The notes below the pieces were generated by a model. The model searched no databases. It was not told where the DNA came from and was given only the letters and a program-made list of their open reading frames with translations. Below are positions 59,705 through 64,000 of a stretch of 64,000 bases of DNA, one piece after another. Position 1 is the stretch's first letter, and each line of letters starts with the position of its first letter. Origin of the DNA: Actinomycetota bacterium (lineage in GTDB: Bacteria > Actinomycetota > Thermoleophilia > Solirubrobacterales > Solirubrobacteraceae); contig VAXW01000003.1 in assembly GCA_005884115.1 (NCBI GenBank), positions 248,001-312,000 of the forward strand, read 5' to 3'. Position numbers and translations under genes: made by a program.

Positions 59705-60454
59705 ATGGAGGTCACATTCGCCGGCCTGCTCGGCGCAATCGCCGGGTCCTTCCTGAACGTCGTCGCCTACCGGCTGCCGCGCAGGCAGTCGCTGGTCTCG
59801 CCCGCGTCGCGCTGCCCGCACTGCCAGACGCCGGTCAAGCCCTACGACAACGTCCCGATCGTGTCATTCATCTTGCTGCGCGGGCGCTGCCGAAGCTGCT
59901 CGGCCCCGATCCCGCTGCGCTATCCGATCATCGAGGCGCTGACGGGCGCGCTCTGCGTGGGCGTCGTGCTCGCGCACCACTCGGCGGCCTCCATTGCGCT
60001 CAGCGTGGCGCTGATCCTGCTGCTCGTGCCTGCCGCTGCGATCGACATCGAGCATCGCATCATCCCCAATCGGCTCACCGCGCTTGGTGCGGTGCTCGCG
60101 CTTGCAATCGGCCTGCTCCTGGACCCCTCGGGCGAGCCGCAGAGACTGATCGCCGGCGCGGCCGCCGGGGGTTTCCTGCTGATCGCGGCGCTTGCCTATC
60201 CGGGCGGAATGGGCATGGGAGACGTCAAGCTCGCCGGCGTCATGGGTCTGTTCCTGGGTCGCGCTATCGCGCCGGCGATCATGATCGCGCTCGTGGCCGG
60301 CGTGGCGGCCGGCATCGTGGTCATCGCACGCAAGGGCGCGCGCGAGGGCCGCAAGACGGCGGTCCCGTTCGGTCCCTTCCTCGCGCTCGGCGCGCTGGTG
60401 GCCGCGTTCGTCGGCCAGGACATCGTGAGCGCATATCTCAACCACTTCGGCTAG
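59705..60454 (+). CDS. pilD: Prepilin leader peptidase/methyltransferase PilD
   Basis: 249 aa A24 aspartic protease in the membrane. It cleaves prepilins after Gly and methylates the new N-terminal Phe. N-terminal AIAGSFLNVVAYRLPRRQS is the family signature. Four zinc-binding cysteines: CPHCQTPVKPYDNVPIVSFILLRGRCRSCSAPIPLRYP. The two catalytic Asp are in AAIDIEHRIIPNRL and GGMGMGDVKLAGVMGLFLG. About 7-8 membrane segments. Length is typical. It follows its two likely substrates. Confidence 0.95.
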   Translation: MEVTFAGLLGAIAGSFLNVVAYRLPRRQSLVSPASRCPHCQTPVKPYDNVPIVSFILLRGRCRSCSAPIPLRYPIIEALTGALCVGVVLAHHSAASIALSVALILLLVPAAAIDIEHRIIPNRLTALGAVLALAIGLLLDPSGEPQRLIAGAAAGGFLLIAALAYPGGMGMGDVKLAGVMGLFLGRAIAPAIMIALVAGVAAGIVVIARKGAREGRKTAVPFGPFLALGALVAAFVGQDIVSAYLNHFG

Positions 60455-60587
60455 TGGCCCAAACCCGCCAGGAACAGGCGAACGGGCAACCAAGCATCTA
60501 GCTGCGCAACCGACGCTAAAGGCCACCGGGCCTGCCGCCGATACCCCACCTGCGGTCAAACGCCCGCGAACCCCCGCCTCTTCGACG

Positions 60588-61868
60588 ATGCCTCTCAACC
60601 TGAAACTTCCGCTCGGTCCCCGCTCGGGTGCCGACGTGGTCGGCCTGGACATCCAGCCCGGGTTCATCGCCGCGGCCAAGGTTCAGGTCAACGGCTCGAT
60701 CGTGACCCGGCGGGCCGCCGTCGCCGCGCTGCCGGCCGACGTCGTGCGCGAGGGCGAGGTCGTCGACGAGCGCGCGCTCAGCGAGGCGCTGCGTGAGCTG
60801 TTCGCGGGATCAGGCCTTGGCAAGCGCGTGCGCATTGGCGTCGCCAACCAGCGCACCGTCATGCGCACCCTGCAGCTGCCGCCGATGTCCGACCGCAAGG
60901 AGCTTGCTGCGGCGGTCAACTTCCAGGCGCAGGACCAGGTTCCCATGCCGCTCGCCAACGCGGTGCTCGACTTTCACTCGCTCGGCGTCATCGACACGCA
61001 CGAGGGCCCGCGTGAGCGCGTCGTCCTCGTGGCGGCGCAGCGGGACATGATCGAGCGCCTGCTGCGCGCCGTTCGCGGCGCGGGACTGCAGCCCGAGGGG
61101 GTCGACCTGTCGGCCTTCGCTCTGATCCGCTCGCTTCATCGCGGTGGCCAGGAGCGGTCCGAGCGCGTCCTGTACCTGAACGTCGACGGCTTGACGAACC
61201 TCGCGATCGCGGACGGACCGATCTGCAACTTCACACGCGTGGTCGGCGGCGGCATCGAGGCCATGGCTTCAGAGCTCGCCGAGCGGCGAGGGATCCCCGT
61301 CGCCGAGGCACGCGAACAGATCTCGGCATTCGAGCTCAACCGCCCCGAGCGCGAGCTCGAGCCCCTGGCCGAACTGGAGCCCGAGGCGGAGCTCGAGCCC
61401 GAAGAGGAGCTGGAGTCCGAGACCGAGCTCGAGCTCGAAGGGGAGCCTCGGCCGGTGCCCGACGAGGAGCAGCCGGACCTCAGCGCCGAGGAGCACGCTG
61501 CGCGCGAGGCGAGCGCGAGCTTCTCCGAGCTCGTGGCCCACGAGCACGCGCCCGAGCCTCTCGACGTGGAGCTCGACGACGAGGACGTGCGGGGCGTCAT
61601 CGAAAACGCCATCCGTGAGATCGCCAGCGACGTGCGCAACTCACTCGACTTCCACCGCGTCCAGGACCAGGGAGGCGAGGTCTCCCATGTCGTCCTGAGC
61701 GGCGCGGCGCTCGACCTGCCGGGCTTCGCCGAGTCGCTTCAGATGGCGCTCGACGTCGAGGTTCGCGCGCAGAGCGTGGAGGTGCTGGACGAGCACGCCG
61801 CCGCGAATGTCTCCCCCCACAGGCTTGCGGTTGCAGCCGGCTTGGCCGCCGCGGAGGCCCCGCGATGA
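60588..61868 (+). CDS. pilM: Type IV pilus assembly protein PilM
   Basis: 426 aa actin-like ATPase-fold protein on the cytosolic face that binds PilN. Motifs: VVGLDIQPGFIAAAKVQ (phosphate-1 region), VRIGVANQRTVMRTLQLPPMSDRKELAAAVNFQAQDQVPMPLANAVLDFHSLG, RVVLVAAQRDMIERLLRAVRGAGLQPEGVDLSAFALIRSL and VSHVVLSGAALDLPGFAESLQMAL (phosphate-2/adenosine region). An insertion of ~60 residues (about 250-310) is a Glu/Leu-rich repeat (ELEPLAELEPEAELEPEEELE), absent from typical PilM. First gene of pilM-N-O-P; stop overlaps pilN (ATGA). Confidence 0.92.
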   Translation: MPLNLKLPLGPRSGADVVGLDIQPGFIAAAKVQVNGSIVTRRAAVAALPADVVREGEVVDERALSEALRELFAGSGLGKRVRIGVANQRTVMRTLQLPPMSDRKELAAAVNFQAQDQVPMPLANAVLDFHSLGVIDTHEGPRERVVLVAAQRDMIERLLRAVRGAGLQPEGVDLSAFALIRSLHRGGQERSERVLYLNVDGLTNLAIADGPICNFTRVVGGGIEAMASELAERRGIPVAEAREQISAFELNRPERELEPLAELEPEAELEPEEELESETELELEGEPRPVPDEEQPDLSAEEHAAREASASFSELVAHEHAPEPLDVELDDEDVRGVIENAIREIASDVRNSLDFHRVQDQGGEVSHVVLSGAALDLPGFAESLQMALDVEVRAQSVEVLDEHAAANVSPHRLAVAAGLAAAEAPR

Positions 61869-62629
61869 GAGCTGTAAACCTGATCCCCTCAGACCAGCGC
61901 CGCGCGGTCAGCGCCGCCGGGCGCTCCGGCGGCGGAGCCTACGCCGTGCTCGCTGTCCTTGGCGGCTTCGCGATCCTCGCCTTCCTGTACGGCCAAGCGC
62001 ATCGCCAGGTCTCAGACCGCACCTCGCGCGCCACCTCGCTGACCGCGCGCGCACAGCGGGCGCAGGCGGCCGCGGCCCAGCTTGCCCCCTACACGAGCTT
62101 CGTCGCGCTTCGCGAACAGCGCATGCAGGCCGTCTCGCAGCTCGTGGACTCGCGCTTCGACTGGGCGCACGCCTTGCACGAGCTCGGCCGGGTGCTGCCC
62201 CACGGCGCCTCCGTGAACACGCTCGACGGGCTGATCGGCTCCTCGACGTCGGGATCGACGAGCGCGGCACCGGCCGCGAGCTCTAGCGCGAGCTCGACCT
62301 CGGCTTCCGCGAGCCAAGCTGCGAGCACGTCCGTGACCTCCGCGACGCCGCCCGGCGCTGTCCCGGTCTTCGCGGTGTCCGGCTGTGCGACGAGCCAGTC
62401 GGAGGTGGCACTCACGCTCGAGCGCCTGCGCCTGATCGACGGCGTCACCTCCGTCAGCCTGCAGAGCTCGACCGCGTCCAGCACCGGTGCGAGCTCGGGC
62501 TCGGGCGCCGGCTGCCCGCAAAACGACCCGGCCTTCGCGCTGACGATCTCATTCGACCCGCTGCCGGCGTCCGTCTCGGCTGCCAAGCCCTCGGCGGCGC
62601 TCGCCTCCAACCAGGGAGCCGCACGATGA
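61865..62629 (+). CDS. pilN: Type IV pilus assembly protein PilN
   Basis: 254 aa. PilN binds PilM through its N-terminus (MRAVNLIPSDQRR, the conserved NLIP motif) and pairs with PilO in the membrane. One membrane segment (AYAVLAVLGGFAILAFLYGQA) is followed by a coiled stretch (RQVSDRTSRATSLTARAQRAQAAAAQLAPYTSFVALREQRMQAVSQL) and RFDWAHALHELGRVLPHGASVNTLDGL. A Ser/Ala/Thr-rich linker (SSTSGSTSAAPAASSSASSTSASASQ) precedes the last folded part (SQSEVALTLERLRLIDGVTSVSLQS). Start and stop overlap the neighbours. Confidence 0.9.
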   Translation: MRAVNLIPSDQRRAVSAAGRSGGGAYAVLAVLGGFAILAFLYGQAHRQVSDRTSRATSLTARAQRAQAAAAQLAPYTSFVALREQRMQAVSQLVDSRFDWAHALHELGRVLPHGASVNTLDGLIGSSTSGSTSAAPAASSSASSTSASASQAASTSVTSATPPGAVPVFAVSGCATSQSEVALTLERLRLIDGVTSVSLQSSTASSTGASSGSGAGCPQNDPAFALTISFDPLPASVSAAKPSAALASNQGAAR

Positions 62630-63390
62630 CCGCTCGTGACCGCCTCGTCCTGATTGCCCTCGCGGCGTTGGCCCTGCTCGGCGCGGTGTGGGTGCTGGCC
62701 GTATCTCCTGAGCGCAAGAAGGCCACTGAATTGAGCACGAAGGTGAACGCCGCGAGCGCCGAACTCGCGAGCGCCGAAGGCAAGCTCGCCGACGCCCGCC
62801 AGGCGCAGGCCAGCTATGCCTCAGCCTACGCCTCGATCGTCAAGCTCGGCAAAGCCGTCCCGGCTGGAGATGAAGTGCCCGCGCTCGTCTACCAGATCGC
62901 GCAGGCCTCCCACCGCCGCGACGTCAACTTCGCTTCGATCGTCGCCGGAACCGGCTCGGCTTCGAGCTCGCCGAGCGCGAGCGCGGCGAGCGCTGCCTCC
63001 GCCACGACGGCTGCAGGCTCCAGCACCGCAGCTGCGGGCTTCCAGCAGCTGCCGTTCACGTTCACCTTCGAAGGCACCTTCACCGACCTCTATCGCCTCT
63101 TTGTGCAGCTCAACCGAGCGACCGTGCGCACGTCCGGCGGCCTGGACGTGAGCGGGCGCCTGCTCACCATCCAGGGCGCAAAGCTCACGCCGGTGACGAC
63201 CTCCGCCTCGGCCAAGCCTTCCGCACGGCTCACCGGAACGATCACGGCCACCGCATATGTCCTCCCCGGAGGGCAGACCCTGACGGGTGGAGCAACGGCG
63301 TCGTCCCCGAACGGAGCCGCGACGCCCGCCTCGACGCCGGCGAGTGCAAGCTCGCCCGCCGCACCGGCCGTCGCGAGGGTGACGCCATGA
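62626..63390 (+). CDS. pilO: Type IV pilus assembly protein PilO
   Basis: 254 aa. PilO dimerises with PilN. One membrane segment near the N-terminus (RLVLIALAALALLGAVWVLAV), a helical stretch (ERKKATELSTKVNAASAELASAEGKLADARQAQASYASAYASIVKLGKAVPAGDEVPALVYQIAQASHRRDVNFASI) and a beta-rich C-terminal domain (FTFTFEGTFTDLYRLFVQLNRATVRTSGGLDVSGRLLTIQGAKL). A Ser/Ala/Thr-rich loop (SASSSPSASAASAASATTAAGSST) splits them, and the C-terminus is also low-complexity. Overlaps both neighbours by 4 nt. Confidence 0.9.
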   Translation: MTARDRLVLIALAALALLGAVWVLAVSPERKKATELSTKVNAASAELASAEGKLADARQAQASYASAYASIVKLGKAVPAGDEVPALVYQIAQASHRRDVNFASIVAGTGSASSSPSASAASAASATTAAGSSTAAAGFQQLPFTFTFEGTFTDLYRLFVQLNRATVRTSGGLDVSGRLLTIQGAKLTPVTTSASAKPSARLTGTITATAYVLPGGQTLTGGATASSPNGAATPASTPASASSPAAPAVARVTP

Positions 63391-64000
63391 GCGACTTCTT
63401 GAACGCCATCAAGGTCGACCTGCTCGACAGCCGCCGTCGCCCGATTCTCGCGGTGCTCGTGGTCGCGCTCGTAGCGGCGCTCGCATACGCGCTGCTCGGT
63501 GGCGGCTCGAGCGCGAGCTCTCCCGCGCTCTCGCCGCTTCCTGTTCGGCCCGGCTTCTCTGGCATCCCCGTGAGCCAGGCGCCGGCCAACACCGACCAGG
63601 CAGTGGCCGAGACGACCAGCGGGGCATCCAAGCAGCGCACGGGAAGCTCGCGCGACCCGTTCGCGCCGCTACCCGGCACGGGTGTCACGACGACCTCTAC
63701 GGCCACGGCGACGAGCACGGCGAGCTCCTCGCCCGCCGGTGCGCAGTCGGGATCCTCGACCCAGGGCGGCGGTGGAACGAGCTCCGGGACCGGAACCCAG
63801 AAAGCGTCGACGCCGAGGGTCCTGATTCGCTACCACGTGACCGCGCAGTTCGGTGTCGTGCCGCCTGTCGCCGAAGGTGCGCCGCCGCAGCCGGCCGAAC
63901 TGAAGACGTACCGGCAGCTGGCGCTGAACCAGCCGCTGCCCTCCAAGGACAACGCGCAGCTGGTGTTCCTCGGAGTGGTGCTGCGCACGGGCAATGAAGC
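63387..64000 (+). CDS. Membrane-anchored PilP-like protein (partial, cut by window end)
   Basis: Missing from the plus-strand ORF track because it runs off the end. ATG at 63387 overlaps the pilO stop (ATGA). It begins MSDFLNAIKVDLLDSRRRPILAVLVVALVAALAYALLGG (one membrane segment) and has a motif SSRDPFAPLPGTG, which recalls the RDPFxP motif of PilP lipoproteins. A Ser/Thr/Gly-rich linker then leads to VLIRYHVTAQFGVVPPVAEGAPPQPAELKTYRQLALNQPLPSKDNAQLVFLGVVL. The position after pilMNO supports a PilP-like alignment-complex role, but there is no lipobox. At least 204 residues. Confidence 0.75.
   Translation, partial: MSDFLNAIKVDLLDSRRRPILAVLVVALVAALAYALLGGGSSASSPALSPLPVRPGFSGIPVSQAPANTDQAVAETTSGASKQRTGSSRDPFAPLPGTGVTTTSTATATSTASSSPAGAQSGSSTQGGGGTSSGTGTQKASTPRVLIRYHVTAQFGVVPPVAEGAPPQPAELKTYRQLALNQPLPSKDNAQLVFLGVVLRTGNE

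Overview
The window is a very GC-rich (roughly 70 percent) actinobacterial chromosome segment. The best guess is Actinomycetota, class Thermoleophilia (Solirubrobacterales-like). Four things point that way: a complete hopanoid cluster, a type IV pilus cluster placed directly after alaS-ruvX-mltG-aroE, a WhiG/FliA-type sigma factor, and many genes that start without a Shine-Dalgarno sequence but with a TANNNT hexamer 6-11 nt upstream (leaderless style). This assignment is inference from gene content, not from a database search.

Layout. 1-8.8 kb: 3' end of thiD, two unknown small proteins, ilvD, a Xer recombinase, a WhiG/FliA sigma factor, a 5 x 16 bp tandem repeat, an EF-G-like GTPase, two unknown proteins and an RNase HI. 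8.8-20 kb: envelope and metabolic genes (LytR-CpsA-Psr protein, SEDS protein, EAL phosphodiesterase, SDR, Zn-alcohol and aldehyde dehydrogenases, two polytopic GT-C-type glycosyltransferases). 20.1-27 kb: a tightly coupled hopanoid operon shc-hpnC-hpnD-hpnE-hpnG-hpnH, which takes farnesyl diphosphate through squalene and hopene to adenosyl- and ribosyl-hopane. 27-35 kb: UPF0104 membrane protein, SpoIIE/PP2C phosphatase, thioesterase, an orphan zinc/manganese-binding lipoprotein behind a perfect Fur/Zur-type palindrome, a CHASE-GGDEF-EAL protein and a small lipoprotein.

35.06-38.86 kb looks like a small decayed genomic island. It lies between an intact tRNA(CAU) gene and a 36-bp, 33/36-identical remnant of the 3' half of a tRNA, in the orientation expected for tRNA-targeted integration. 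It carries a class III nucleotide cyclase fused to a YHS domain, a 38-residue methionine-rich membrane microprotein missing from the ORF track, and a tandem array of SnoaL/NTF2-like domains in which one copy has a frameshift and another an in-frame stop. No integrase remains.

38.9-50.2 kb: glutamate formimidoyltransferase, MBL hydrolase, hisS, a thioredoxin-fold protein without CxxC, an IscU-like/MnmA fusion, alaS, ruvX, mltG and aroE. 50.2-64 kb: type IV pilus genes pilB, pilT, pilC, two prepilins, pilD, pilM, pilN, pilO and a partial PilP-like gene. They are interrupted by a minus-strand block (small membrane protein, RNase D, GT39-like glycosyltransferase).

The most interesting candidate system is a possible c-di-GMP circuit on the pili. 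The leader of the first prepilin folds into a three-stem layout with GGCAAA and GACAAAGCC joining segments, like the c-di-GMP-I (GEMM) riboswitch. A sigma-28-like promoter may sit just upstream. The same window encodes GGDEF/EAL enzymes and a WhiG/FliA-type sigma factor.
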